64,000 nt of DNA. Source: an uncultured Nitrospira sp. (GTDB lineage: Bacteria; Nitrospirota; Nitrospiria; Nitrospirales; Nitrospiraceae). The translations under genes and the position numbers were made by a program. Location of the stretch: positions 1-64,000 of the forward strand of contig CAMLHQ010000002.1 of the NCBI GenBank assembly GCA_946479785.1. Direction: 5' to 3'. The stretch's first letter is position 1. Each line of letters starts with the position of its first letter. The notes below the pieces were generated by a model. It saw only the letters and a list, made by a program, of their open reading frames with translations, searched no databases and was not told the origin of the DNA. Shown piece after piece: positions 19,113 to 27,591 of the stretch.

Positions 19113-20177
19113 ATGAACGACCCATCAAGCATCTGCATGAGACAATCCCACGACAGCACTAGACGATGCTTTTTCTTTGTCCTTGTCATGCTCAGTGGCT
19201 GGCTTCAAGGATGTGGCCTGCTCATGGATGCCGCAGAACTGATCGCTCCAGTGGTTCCCGATCTTCCGGATGAAGTCGACGTCATCTGTCGTCACCGGGA
19301 GTTGAAAGTCGGCATTTCAGTCGAACCCTATCCTCCATTTGTCTTTCCTGTCGTGCAGACCACCCAAGGGTCACAGGTGACCGGCTTTGATCTGGAACTG
19401 GTCCAACAGATCGCGGCGGGCTTATCCAAGCATTGCAATGGAGGCGCGATCGTTGCCGTGCCCCACGTGGTGCGCTTTCGTGATCTCTTCCGACAGTTGA
19501 CCGAGGGAAAGCTTGACCTGTTTGTATCATCGGTGGCGTACAACGTGCCTCATTTGAAATCGGCGGGGCTGGCATACTCTGCGCCATACTATGATCCGAC
19601 CGGTCTCAGTGGAATCGCGAGAGGACCGGAGGTCGTCGAACAGGTCCGCTCAGCTCTAAATCGATCTGGAAAAGGATCTCTCGAAAGGAGAAGAAAGGCA
19701 CTGGATGGCCTGATTGTGGCAGTGCAAGAAGGACGGTCGGCACATTTTTATGCGCAGGCAAACCTCAAAGGCGTCCGACTGTTGGCCTGCGATTCCCTCG
19801 CGGCCGCGCTCGAAACTCACGATCCGCCTGTCGACGTCATTCTCGGGAAACAACCCGTTCTGGATTTTATTCTCAAGCGAGAGCCGAAAGGGAAAAGCTG
19901 GCGACCGCTCGTTCTGGAGGACGGGCGGCCATTCTTACTGAACCGCGAGCTATTTACGGTGGTGATGTCGGAGAGAAGCTTTCATCTGCACTGGTTGGTC
20001 AATGATCTGCTGTTTGAATTGGAGGAATCTGGACACCTAGCGGCCATGCAACACCGCTGGTTTGAGGAAGAGTATGCCTTCGTAGACCGAGCCACCAGCG
20101 AAGGGCTTCTCGCAGTAGTTCCACCCTCTGTAGATCCGTCTTCACCCGGTCGATGTCATTCGACACAGCCGCAGTAA
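19113..20177 (+). CDS. Solute-binding lipoprotein, SBP_bac_3 family
   Basis: The 354-residue product has a signal peptide (FFFVLVMLSGWLQGC) ending in the lipobox LQGC. The mature region matches amino-acid-type periplasmic binding proteins: RELKVGISVEPYPPFVF, VTGFDLELVQQIAAGL, LTEGKLDLFVSSVAYNVP and YSAPYYDPTG. No permease or ATPase gene is nearby, so it could feed a remote transporter or act as a sensor. It directly follows the barrel-type gene with no room for a separate promoter. Confidence 0.85.
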   Translation: MNDPSSICMRQSHDSTRRCFFFVLVMLSGWLQGCGLLMDAAELIAPVVPDLPDEVDVICRHRELKVGISVEPYPPFVFPVVQTTQGSQVTGFDLELVQQIAAGLSKHCNGGAIVAVPHVVRFRDLFRQLTEGKLDLFVSSVAYNVPHLKSAGLAYSAPYYDPTGLSGIARGPEVVEQVRSALNRSGKGSLERRRKALDGLIVAVQEGRSAHFYAQANLKGVRLLACDSLAAALETHDPPVDVILGKQPVLDFILKREPKGKSWRPLVLEDGRPFLLNRELFTVVMSERSFHLHWLVNDLLFELEESGHLAAMQHRWFEEEYAFVDRATSEGLLAVVPPSVDPSSPGRCHSTQPQ

Positions 20178-20268
20178 CCTTCGGACCCTGCTATAGGCTC
20201 AGACGGTCAGTGACATTGCCGCCAACCTGATCCTCAACCTGTACGAGGGCGGCAGGTGAATTCCCGGG

Positions 20269-20973
20269 TCACTGGAGTTGAGGAGCTTGAACCAGATTGG
20301 TTCCTCGAAAGGTGATAAAGAAGAGGAGAGTATATTGGTTGTAGTACGCTAACCCGTCGTACCATTGGTTCGGCACGTGCCATTGTTGTGTTCGGACGTC
20401 GTAAATTTGGAGGCGATATCGGACATAGGCGATTTGGCGTTGCGCCTCATACAGTACGAGCGCCGGGGTGGCAAATGGAATAACCGAACTTTGGATGGCG
20501 GGCATGCCAAAGAAGCTCTGGCCTTGATCCGTTCCCAGCGCCAAAACGATCACACGGATCCGGAGGTTCGCGTCCTCCTGTCGATCGACCGGCGTATAGC
20601 CCAATTCGGCGAGACGACCTTCGACAAAGCCCCGTACCATTCCGAGATCAGGGCTCATGGGACGAACCATCGGTATGTTGGATTCTGTGGACGCCGCCAC
20701 GTTCCCCGTAGCCGTATTGCTGTTGATCATGGGTCCGTTTGGCAAGAAACCTGGCTGTAGCAGTTGACGATCGCCTACAAACCCCATTACCTCAACAGCA
20801 ATACGGTCCGGGGGAGGTGACGGCAGATCCACAGCATCCATGCTTTTTTGAAGCGCATGGCTGAGGAGGAGTTGTTCCGTGCTCGTTCTTGCCGTTCTCG
20901 TGTACTCACGATTGCTGCAGCCCACACCCCACACTATTACCAGCGCCAGTAGGATCCCGCCAACCTTCCTCAT
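20269..20973 (-). CDS. Lipoprotein of unknown function
   Basis: The 234-residue product has a lipoprotein signal (MRKVGGILLALVIVWGVGC). The mature part is proline-rich at first, then contains a mixed strand-helix domain with LGMVRGFVEGRLAELGYTPV and LRIRVIVLALGTDQGQSFFG. That pattern recalls envelope proteins that combine a predicted nucleotide-free fold with surface attachment, but I cannot name a family. It faces the solute-binding gene tail to tail. Confidence 0.7.
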   Translation of the reverse strand: MRKVGGILLALVIVWGVGCSNREYTRTARTSTEQLLLSHALQKSMDAVDLPSPPPDRIAVEVMGFVGDRQLLQPGFLPNGPMINSNTATGNVAASTESNIPMVRPMSPDLGMVRGFVEGRLAELGYTPVDRQEDANLRIRVIVLALGTDQGQSFFGMPAIQSSVIPFATPALVLYEAQRQIAYVRYRLQIYDVRTQQWHVPNQWYDGLAYYNQYTLLFFITFRGTNLVQAPQLQ

Positions 20974-21062
20974 TGTTACAGAATGACGGCTTAGCTCAGA
21001 CTACTCCAGTGGGAATTCCCCTTGAAAACGAGTAGAGGAAACCACGCTGGAGCATTGTTTGA

Positions 21063-21710
21063 TCATTTCTTCGTGAAGTACTCGGTGGACTTTTTTCTCA
21101 GATTTTCGATGTAGGCCTGCCATAGCATAAATCGCCTATCTGCTTCCGTCTCCGAACTTGAAAAGACTAACCCTCGAAAGGCCGTAATGATATCCGGGAA
21201 GAGGCGGGTAATGCGGCGAGCCTCATCGACAGAATGATTGGCTTCATCTATCTTGGGTTTTACATCAAATCGTTGGATGCTTTCTCCAACGGCAATCCAA
21301 ATCGCACCGGCGATTGGTATAGCAACCGCAGCCGTGGCAAAAATGATAGCAGGCGAGGCGATACCAGTCAGGCCACCGATGACGGCTTCTGAAATAGCAT
21401 ATTGTTCTTTTACTTCTTCATTGGCCGCGATATTCGTGTCCAACGCGCCGATATAATTTTCAAAACTGGTTTCAGCCGTATGAAAAACACTAAGAAGCTC
21501 TTCCCCTATTCGCTTCTTGTCTTGAGCAAGGTTCGCTGTTGCAAGCAGGTCGAGATCAACCGCTAAACCCATTTCGGATCTTGGAACCTCGTGATAGAAA
21601 TCGCCGCGTGGCGGCACCGGTGTGGCACAGGATGCCATGAACAACGCGACTGAGACATACTTCACCAGTGTCACGGGCAGGTCGCACTGTAAGGACGATT
21701 TATCGCTCAC
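21063..21710 (-). CDS. Lipoprotein with membrane-like central segment
   Basis: The 215-residue product begins with a signal-type segment (LVKYVSVALFMASCAT) and lipobox. The middle has a hydrophobic, glycine/alanine-rich stretch (GLTGIASPAIIFATAAVAIPIAGAIWIAV), and the ends are helical. The GTG start at 21710 lies inside the end of the upstream small gene (11 bp overlap), so translation is probably coupled. Function is unknown. Codon use is more A/T-rich than in core genes here, which may mean acquisition from elsewhere. Confidence 0.68.
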   Translation of the reverse strand: MSDKSSLQCDLPVTLVKYVSVALFMASCATPVPPRGDFYHEVPRSEMGLAVDLDLLATANLAQDKKRIGEELLSVFHTAETSFENYIGALDTNIAANEEVKEQYAISEAVIGGLTGIASPAIIFATAAVAIPIAGAIWIAVGESIQRFDVKPKIDEANHSVDEARRITRLFPDIITAFRGLVFSSSETEADRRFMLWQAYIENLRKKSTEYFTKK

Positions 21711-21921
21711 CGCTAGCGTTGCGCTCCTGTGCGGGCTCCTTGGACAATGTGGGCAATCGTTTTACAGAAAGAATCAATTGCGCCTGCCTGATGGCATCCA
21801 ACAAGGCTTGGCGCTCCCCTTCCAGCCGTTTTGAGCGGGGTGATCGGTTCACGAAGCGTTCCGCGGCATCGGCTAATGCGAGAAAGGCGTCCCAGAGATC
21901 CTGCGATCGCTGACGTTTCAT
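21700..21921 (-). CDS. Small helical protein, 73 residues
   Basis: The product is charged and helical (SQDLWDAFLALADAAERFVN, then LEGERQALLDAIRQAQLIL), with no membrane segment. AGGA lies about 10 nt before the ATG at 21921. Its last codons overlap the start of the lipoprotein gene by 11 bp, supporting a two-gene operon. No family is recognised. Confidence 0.6.
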   Translation of the reverse strand: MKRQRSQDLWDAFLALADAAERFVNRSPRSKRLEGERQALLDAIRQAQLILSVKRLPTLSKEPAQERNASGER

Positions 21922-21997
21922 AGCTCTAAATCCTACCTACTGTAAGACCCCAAAGATACTGAAAGATTCCCTGGGCCAAAGAGGCTTTTCGTTCCTA

Positions 21998-22087
21998 CTC
22001 CAACTTTTTACAGATATTTTACGGCTTACGAACACGCTTCAGCTCCAATTTTTTACCGATATTTTACGGCTGATGAACACGCTTCAG
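21998..22087. repeat. 45-bp imperfect tandem repeat with phased TTTTAC boxes
   Basis: Two 45-bp units (21998-22042 and 22043-22087) differ at only a few positions. Each holds two TTTTAC boxes 11 bp apart (at 22006, 22017, 22051 and 22062), so each pair lies on one face of the helix. The array sits between a divergent gene pair, a position suited to a regulator or promoter element. It is not part of any supported reading frame. Confidence 0.75.
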
Positions 22088-22148
22088 CGCCGCTGGTGCT
22101 ATGGTCTCCGCCGCACGTTGGCTGGGCAGCCTGTTCGGAGGACACGCC

Positions 22149-23564
22149 ATGCACTACCAAAGGTCGGTATGCGCCGTAAGCGCGCTGGTGATCGCTTCGC
22201 TACTGGGTCTCGGCACATCGCTTTTCGCAGCCACCGCTCCCACCACCTATTCGGCCTACACAGGAACCGATGCCAAAGTGATCCCGCCCGCGCCGGCCTT
22301 GGGTGCGGCTAACTCGATCATCAATGATCCGACGTTCGGCTCGCGCATCCTGCGAGTGACCGATACCAATACCGCTAGCGGCAGTTCCTTGATTCCCGAA
22401 GATGCTGGGTACTATCGGACCTGGAATGTCAATGCAACGGCGCTAAAGCTCGTCAATACCCACGGGATATCCTATTGGCTTGAGTTCAACTCCTCAAATT
22501 TCAGCGTCGGGGATGGGTCCGCTCGGCCAAGCTTGCATCCCCTGAGCTTCAACTGGACATGGGAATGGTCCGCTGTCGATCCCGACATTATCTACTTTTT
22601 AAACGGGAACCAACTGGCGAAGTTCAACAAGACCACTAATGTGGTCACCAACCTCGGAGGTCCGCCTAGCGGCGATCCGGTCGCCTATCATGTCGCCATA
22701 GTTGGGCCAGACACTTGGGTCTGCTCGGCGGCGGGGTCCGGAACCCAGGATACCTATACAAAGATTTACTGTCTGAATCCCAACGACACATCGCAGAGCA
22801 AATTCATCGATGTCGTGAACAAGACGATCAACGGTGTTTCGCAAAGCGATCCTAATTGGCCAACCTCGGCTGCCGGCCAAACCATCGGTATTCATTCAGT
22901 GTATGGCAGCGCCGCCGGGGCGTGGCTCGGAGTAATCTTCCATCAACAGAGCTGGGGAGCCAATGGCGATTCTGTGCTCAATCTTACGACCAATACCTGG
23001 TCCTTGGTGACGAATGCTGACAGCCGTTGGTCCGGGCACTCGTCGATCGGCAATGGCATGTACGTCAATGGCTCAGGATCGATCAATGGGATGGACTCTC
23101 GAGGCGCTCTCCTCCGAGATCCGAACAACCTCATGAATGCCACGCAGTACTCCTTTATCATGCAGCCGCCGTCGACGATTGGCTGGTATGACGGCGAACA
23201 CAGTTCGTGGTTCAATTCGTCAACAAATCCTCAAGCGCCCGTGCTGTTTTCGCGATATAACATCATCACGCCGCCGGAACCACTTACCTGGTATGGAGAG
23301 ATCATCGCGGCCGCGACCGATGGCTCCAATACGGTCTGGCGCTTCGCGCACAATCACAATGGAGGGATTAACCTCGGCTTTTACGCCTGCAGCTTCGCCC
23401 AAATTTCGAACGACGGGCGGTGGGCTATTTTCTCCAGTCCGTGGGATGGCACACTGGGCACATCCGGGGGCGACTTTGGCATTGGAACCCGCATCGATAC
23501 ATTCATTGTTGATCTGGGTTCTTCGCAATCGAGCGCGCCCAAGGGAAAACGACCCCACAGGTGA
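22149..23564 (+). CDS. Large secreted protein of unknown function, propeller-like
   Basis: The 471-residue product has a signal peptide (VCAVSALVIASLLGLGTSLFA, cut near ATA). The mature part is rich in Trp, Ser, Asn and Gly with repeated strand-like blocks (YYRTWNVNATALKLV, WTWEWSAVDPDIIYFLNG, GRWAIFSSPWDG), as in beta-propeller proteins. No catalytic motif is visible. The ATG at 22149 follows GGAGG at 7 nt; the frame is open to 22101. A further open frame begins at the stop (GTGA, 23561) and could be the true C-terminus if a frameshift occurred. Confidence 0.78.
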   Translation: MHYQRSVCAVSALVIASLLGLGTSLFAATAPTTYSAYTGTDAKVIPPAPALGAANSIINDPTFGSRILRVTDTNTASGSSLIPEDAGYYRTWNVNATALKLVNTHGISYWLEFNSSNFSVGDGSARPSLHPLSFNWTWEWSAVDPDIIYFLNGNQLAKFNKTTNVVTNLGGPPSGDPVAYHVAIVGPDTWVCSAAGSGTQDTYTKIYCLNPNDTSQSKFIDVVNKTINGVSQSDPNWPTSAAGQTIGIHSVYGSAAGAWLGVIFHQQSWGANGDSVLNLTTNTWSLVTNADSRWSGHSSIGNGMYVNGSGSINGMDSRGALLRDPNNLMNATQYSFIMQPPSTIGWYDGEHSSWFNSSTNPQAPVLFSRYNIITPPEPLTWYGEIIAAATDGSNTVWRFAHNHNGGINLGFYACSFAQISNDGRWAIFSSPWDGTLGTSGGDFGIGTRIDTFIVDLGSSQSSAPKGKRPHR

Positions 23565-23797
23565 AATTGACCTATGCGCAGAATGAAATTGTCTGCGGAG
23601 ATGATTACGGCAAAACACCTAAGTGCAATCTTGATATCACCTGGCGCTATTTTATTTGGACGACGAATATCTACAGTCCTCACCTCGAAGCCTTCGTGGT
23701 GAAAGTGCCTTCTGAAGTCCTGTTTGGCCAAGCCCCCGTTCCACCTTCGACCTCCTCCCCGACCCCACCAGCGAGAGGGAAAAAGAAACCTCGCTAG
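23561..23797 (+). CDS. Short downstream frame, possible frameshifted C-terminus
   Basis: The 78-residue frame opens with a GTG that overlaps the stop of the large secreted protein. Its composition is protein-like (VKLTYAQNEIVCGDDYGK, WRYFIWTTNIYSPHLEAFVV) and it ends in a proline- and lysine-rich tail. It has no ribosome site or signal peptide. It may be a separate coupled gene or the remains of a longer C-terminus shifted out of frame; I cannot decide from this sequence. Confidence 0.4.
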   Translation: MKLTYAQNEIVCGDDYGKTPKCNLDITWRYFIWTTNIYSPHLEAFVVKVPSEVLFGQAPVPPSTSSPTPPARGKKKPR

Positions 23798-23964
23798 CCG
23801 ATTCTCCCCAGCCGGAAATTGAGGGATGTGCCTAGTAGCCCTGATGCATTCCAAGGCACTAGTCTCAAGAGAGGCTGACTAGCCGCCTGCAAAAAGTAAA
23901 GTGGCGGCAGCCGTCACGCCAGATTCGTAGCAGAACATTCTTACATCAGCAAATGGAGGTTTCC

Positions 23965-25101
23965 ATGACGAACGTCAACTGTATGAAGACCGTGATGGGC
24001 GGTCTTTCTCTTCTTCTCGTATTGTCAGCCTGTTCGTCCGGATCGAAAACCCGTGCTGCAGCCAATCCCTCGGTTCGCAGCGATACGGTCACCGACCGCA
24101 GAACAGTCGACGATCGCGGCACATCCTATGATCCAATGGATCGGATGACGGCAAAGGACCAGATGGCCACAGAGCGGCCGGTGCCACATGATCGATTGGG
24201 AACTGGTGACGGAAGGGTTGTCCCCTGTGCCGACGACAAGGGCGATATGACCGCTTCATCGGACTGCGCTCCGCGGAATCGTGATCGCGTCGGCGATCGG
24301 CAAGCGGACATTCGCGCAGGACTGGCCGCAGCCTGCTCCTCACGGACCGATGCTCAAGGGAACTTCGTGTATGACGATCCGGCCTGTCCTGACCGGTATT
24401 ATCAAGATCGTGCGGCTTACGATCGTACCGCAGGAGCCTGTGCGTCACGGACCGATGCCAAAGGAAATATCGTGTACGACGACCCTGCCTGCCCGACTCG
24501 GCGGCGCCAAATGGGGAGCAGTTTTGAAAACGTCCGTTGGACGCAAGAGAGTGCCTTCTATGATCGCTATGCTGATAAGGCGGTGAAGCACGCCCGGCAA
24601 GCGGAGATCGCAGGCAACCAGGGCCACGTGCCAGAAATGCTGCGACATGCCGAGTTCTCGTTAGACCAGGCAAAAGAAGCCCAGCGAGTCGGACATCAGC
24701 CGGATCTGGATGCAGGCATCGTGGCCTTGCGAGAGGCCATTACGTTTGGACAAACGAGCCAGGCGCCTGCCGCAGCCGCATCGGTGAGAGACGCTCGAAT
24801 TAAACTGTCACGAGCGGCTGGCATTCAAGCCCGGGACACCCGGCCTCCTGATGAGCTGGCTACAGCGACGAGTACCGCTGCACGTCGGACACATACTGTG
24901 AGGGGTGAACTGTCTCGGAACACGAGACCGACGGCAGGAGGAGTGACTGGAGGAGAACCTTATATCCTACGAGATCGTGAGAACCGAGAAGTGCCTATTG
25001 CATTGTCACCGGAAATGAGCAGGCAGGTGCAGGTTGGTGATGTCGTTGAGGCCCAGGTCGATTCCAATGGACAAGTGACATCCATTTCGAAAGCTCAGTA
25101 A
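23965..25101 (+). CDS. Lipoprotein with repeated Cys-pair motifs
   Basis: The 378-residue product has a lipoprotein signal (MGGLSLLLVLSAC). The next 100 residues are polar and disordered-looking. Two copies of a motif follow, with consensus A-C-x-S-R-T-D-A-x-G-N, then VYDDPACP (first Cys near residues 124 and 159, period 35). A helical central part (YADKAVKHARQAEIAGNQGH) resembles the small-metal-binding (SMP_2) helical repeat type, and the end (GGEPYILRDRENREVPIAL) recalls envelope OB-like domains. The function is unknown. GGAGG 5 nt before the ATG at 23965 fixes the start. Confidence 0.72.
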   Translation: MTNVNCMKTVMGGLSLLLVLSACSSGSKTRAAANPSVRSDTVTDRRTVDDRGTSYDPMDRMTAKDQMATERPVPHDRLGTGDGRVVPCADDKGDMTASSDCAPRNRDRVGDRQADIRAGLAAACSSRTDAQGNFVYDDPACPDRYYQDRAAYDRTAGACASRTDAKGNIVYDDPACPTRRRQMGSSFENVRWTQESAFYDRYADKAVKHARQAEIAGNQGHVPEMLRHAEFSLDQAKEAQRVGHQPDLDAGIVALREAITFGQTSQAPAAAASVRDARIKLSRAAGIQARDTRPPDELATATSTAARRTHTVRGELSRNTRPTAGGVTGGEPYILRDRENREVPIALSPEMSRQVQVGDVVEAQVDSNGQVTSISKAQ

Positions 25102-25112
25102 ACACGTCCGGA

Positions 25113-25141
25113 GAGGGGAGCCGTATTGCACGGTTCCCCTC
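25113..25141 (+). terminator. Hairpin terminator after the Cys-repeat lipoprotein gene
   Basis: A 12-bp stem (GAGGGGAGCCGT with ACGGTTCCCCTC, one G-U pair) with a short loop is followed by TTTCC. It lies 11 bp after the stop codon at 25101 and can also serve the convergent SPFH gene. Confidence 0.7.
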
Positions 25142-25169
25142 TTTCCGGTTCGCCAGACCCCTTCCGGGT

Positions 25170-26006
25170 TTATTTCTCTGCTCCGAGCGGCGGCAGGTTG
25201 ATGCCGAACCGCTCCAAACCCATGATCACGGTCAGAGCAGACGGCGAGTGCTGGACGATTTCTTTTTGCACTTCGATCCGGCGCAGGTCCACGAATTCCG
25301 GGGCGGTCAATCCGAGCGATTCCCGATAGGCTCGATCGGCAATGCCGCGCTGCTTCTCGGCCTTCTCACGCGCTTCTTCCGCCTTTTGGAATTCCACCAT
25401 CGTAATCTTGCGCTGTTCTTGTATGATCGTTTGGGTAGTCTGTTCGACGACGCCCTTGGGGGGGAGAATGCTTCCGACGACGACCCGATTCAACCGGATC
25501 GGGATCGTCTGTTTTTCAATGAGCTTGGATTGTACTTCCCGGGCAATCACATCCTGTAACTTGGTGCGCGTGGTCGGATCGGTGGTCAATTGAAACAGCG
25601 GATACTTCTGCACTTCCTCGCGCACGAAGGTGCGGAACGCTTCCTTGACGTTGTTTTGATACCAACTCGGCCCGTAGCGAGAGATCAATTCCGGAGAACG
25701 GCCTTCCACGACGTTGGCAATCATGAACGCATCGAACGACACCGGCGCGTTTTCAGCCGAGATGATGTCGAAATGTTCTGAGTACTGGACGGGCCGGATA
25801 TCCACATCGATCACTTTCGTCGTCGGCGACACGACCACCCGTCCTGTTTTCGCGGGAACCGGATCGACGCCCCCGTGACCGAAGAAGAACGGTTGCTCGA
25901 CTAGCACACCTTCGTGGCCCGCTTCGATCGCCACGCATCCGGTCCCCATCAGCACCACCACGACTGCGAGCACAACCCCCAGAGCGCCTTCGATTGGTCT
26001 CTTCAT
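25170..26006 (-). CDS. SPFH/prohibitin-type lipoprotein
   Basis: The 278-residue product has the signal MKRPIEGALGVVLAVVVVLMGTGC with lipobox GTGC, then an SPFH/band-7 domain (EAGHEGVLVEQPFFFG, KVIDVDIRPVQYSEHFDI, SFDAFMIANVVEG). A helical region (RKITMVEFQKAEEAREKAEKQ) completes the prohibitin pattern. Such proteins form rings at membranes and modulate proteases or membrane order; the substrate here is unknown. Anchoring by a lipid instead of a membrane helix is less usual. A strong GGAGG-type ribosome site precedes the ATG. Confidence 0.85.
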   Translation of the reverse strand: MKRPIEGALGVVLAVVVVLMGTGCVAIEAGHEGVLVEQPFFFGHGGVDPVPAKTGRVVVSPTTKVIDVDIRPVQYSEHFDIISAENAPVSFDAFMIANVVEGRSPELISRYGPSWYQNNVKEAFRTFVREEVQKYPLFQLTTDPTTRTKLQDVIAREVQSKLIEKQTIPIRLNRVVVGSILPPKGVVEQTTQTIIQEQRKITMVEFQKAEEAREKAEKQRGIADRAYRESLGLTAPEFVDLRRIEVQKEIVQHSPSALTVIMGLERFGINLPPLGAEK

Positions 26007-26207
26007 ATGCCCCCCTCCTCTGCTACCTCCGTCAGGTTGAAAGACGGCATGGGTGAATGGCTAGTGCCCACAATCCATTTTACAAACTCATGGGTTCACC
26101 TTACGAAGCGGCCAGGAACAAAGTCAAACCGCGCGCGGTCTTGGCTTACTTGCTCATGCGTCGGTTCACAAAGGAGAAAGGAGGAAAAAAATGGACGAGG
26201 AGAGGTG

Positions 26208-26603
26208 TTAGAAAATACCGGCCTGCCGCTGCAGCCAGCGAACATATTGGATAATCTGGTCGACGTCGGCAGGAGTAACGGATTCGACCTTGGGCATGTT
26301 GCCGAACTCCCAATGATGGGCTTGGACTCCGAAAGCCGCAGCGCGCTGGAATGCCGCATCGCCGTGGTGATTGGGTTCATAGATTCTATGGACTAGCGGC
26401 GGACCCTGTTGGCTCCCCGTGCCTTGCGTGCCGTGACAAGCTGAGCAATTCGCGTTGAATTTGGCCTCACCCGCTTGCAATTCCGCTGGAAGAGTTCCAC
26501 CGCCAACGGCTGGTTTTGGTTGAGATGAGTCGCACGCCGCGAAGGAGGCAAGTGCAATGGTCCATACAAGAATATGCAGCCGCGTGTGTGGAATCACCTC
26601 CAT
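26208..26603 (-). CDS. Class I cytochrome c lipoprotein
   Basis: The 131-residue product has a lipoprotein-type signal (TIALASFAAC) and one haem-binding site, CSACHG, with an axial Met in HHWEFGNMPKVESVTP. The C-terminal helix VDQIIQYVRWLQRQAGIF is typical of class I cytochromes c. It would carry electrons at the outer face of the cytoplasmic membrane or in the periplasm; its partner is not shown. The ATG overlaps the stop of the tiny membrane gene upstream by one base (TAATG), so both are translated together. Confidence 0.9.
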   Translation of the reverse strand: MEVIPHTRLHILVWTIALASFAACDSSQPKPAVGGGTLPAELQAGEAKFNANCSACHGTQGTGSQQGPPLVHRIYEPNHHGDAAFQRAAAFGVQAHHWEFGNMPKVESVTPADVDQIIQYVRWLQRQAGIF

Positions 26604-26770
26604 TAACGAGCTCCCTTGTCCTTCTCGCCCGGCTGGCCGAACTGCTCGCGCAGCATCCTTTGCGTCCGTTGCAATGTCGTCCGGCGGTAGATGCGGGCGA
26701 CGATTGGTGCGATCACGATCAATCCGATCGTCAGGTACATGAAGAATTCTTCAGGAGAAATGTCGTACAT
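26603..26770 (-). CDS. Small membrane protein, 55 residues
   Basis: Reading the minus strand from the ATG at 26770 gives MYDISPEEFFMYLTIGLIVI, one membrane helix, then a basic tail (ARIYRRTTLQRTQRMLREQ). No cysteine or haem motif is present. Its stop shares a base with the cytochrome c start, so it may help insert or dock that cytochrome; this is inference from context. It starts 5 bp beyond the end of queC. Confidence 0.7.
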   Translation of the reverse strand: MYDISPEEFFMYLTIGLIVIAPIVARIYRRTTLQRTQRMLREQFGQPGEKDKGAR

Positions 26771-26774
26771 GGCG

Positions 26775-27476
26775 TTACGTTACTGCATATGAAGTCGGAT
26801 CCACAACCCCGGCCTTCGCAAATCCTTCTCGCCTGATCAAACAACTATCGCACCGCCCGCAAGCGAGCGTCCCGATTGGATCGTAACAGCTATGAGTCAG
26901 ATGCAGCGGCGCCCCCAACCGCATGCCCGTTCGGATAATATCGACTTTTGTCATCGCGAGTAACGGCGCTCGAATGCGCAAGGGGCTCCCTTCCTGACCG
27001 GCCCTGGTTCCTTTGTTCACGGCCTGCTCGAACGCCTCAATAAACTCCGGCCGGCAATCGGGATAGCCTGAATAGTCCAACACATTCGCACCGAAATAAA
27101 TCAGTGACGCGCCCACGACCTCCGCATGGGCGGCTGCGAGGGATAAGAAAATGAGGTTTCGTCCTGGCACATAGGTGATGGGAACGCCCTGACTCCGCTC
27201 GGCGCTCGTTCGATCTTTCGGAACGTCGACTTCGCTCGTCAGCGCCGAGCCGCCGATCGCCCGCAGATCCAGTGAGAGGACCGTATGATGAGCGGCGCCT
27301 ATTGCGGCAGCCACCCGGCGAGCCTGTTCAACCTCGATCACATGCCGTTGGCCATAATCGAAGGTTAGAAAAAACAGCTCGCAGCCGTCCTGTTTAGCCA
27401 TCGCAGCCGTCACGGTGGAATCCAGTCCTCCACTGGCAAGGACCACAGCGCGGCTGGACGTCGACATGCTCGTCAT
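26775..27476 (-). CDS. queC: 7-cyano-7-deazaguanine synthase QueC
   Basis: This enzyme makes preQ0 from 7-carboxy-7-deazaguanine, ammonia and ATP in queuosine synthesis. The 233-residue protein has the PP-loop SGGLDST at residues 15-21, YVPGRNLIFLSLAAAHAE, and the zinc-binding cysteines HSCYDPIG, then CGRCDSC near the C-terminus. These are all the family's key residues. No other queuosine genes are in the window. Two ATGs (27476 and 27467) are possible starts. Confidence 0.95.
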   Translation of the reverse strand: MTSMSTSSRAVVLASGGLDSTVTAAMAKQDGCELFFLTFDYGQRHVIEVEQARRVAAAIGAAHHTVLSLDLRAIGGSALTSEVDVPKDRTSAERSQGVPITYVPGRNLIFLSLAAAHAEVVGASLIYFGANVLDYSGYPDCRPEFIEAFEQAVNKGTRAGQEGSPLRIRAPLLAMTKVDIIRTGMRLGAPLHLTHSCYDPIGTLACGRCDSCLIRREGFAKAGVVDPTSYAVT

Positions 27477-27591
27477 GGGTTGTGGTCGTGGAATAACCGT
27501 ACCAGGAGCAGGGAAAGAACACCAGCACCATGGTTCCGTGAGGGATCAAAGGCGGTGGCGGCCAGATCACGTCACGCTTGGGCGGGCAGGA

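Noticed and set aside
20208..20274. Inverted repeats CAGTGAC/GTCACTG and GCCGCC/GGCGGC between convergent genes
   Set aside because: The arms are short with long, uneven loops and no T tract, and one arm overlaps a stop codon; I did not call it a terminator.
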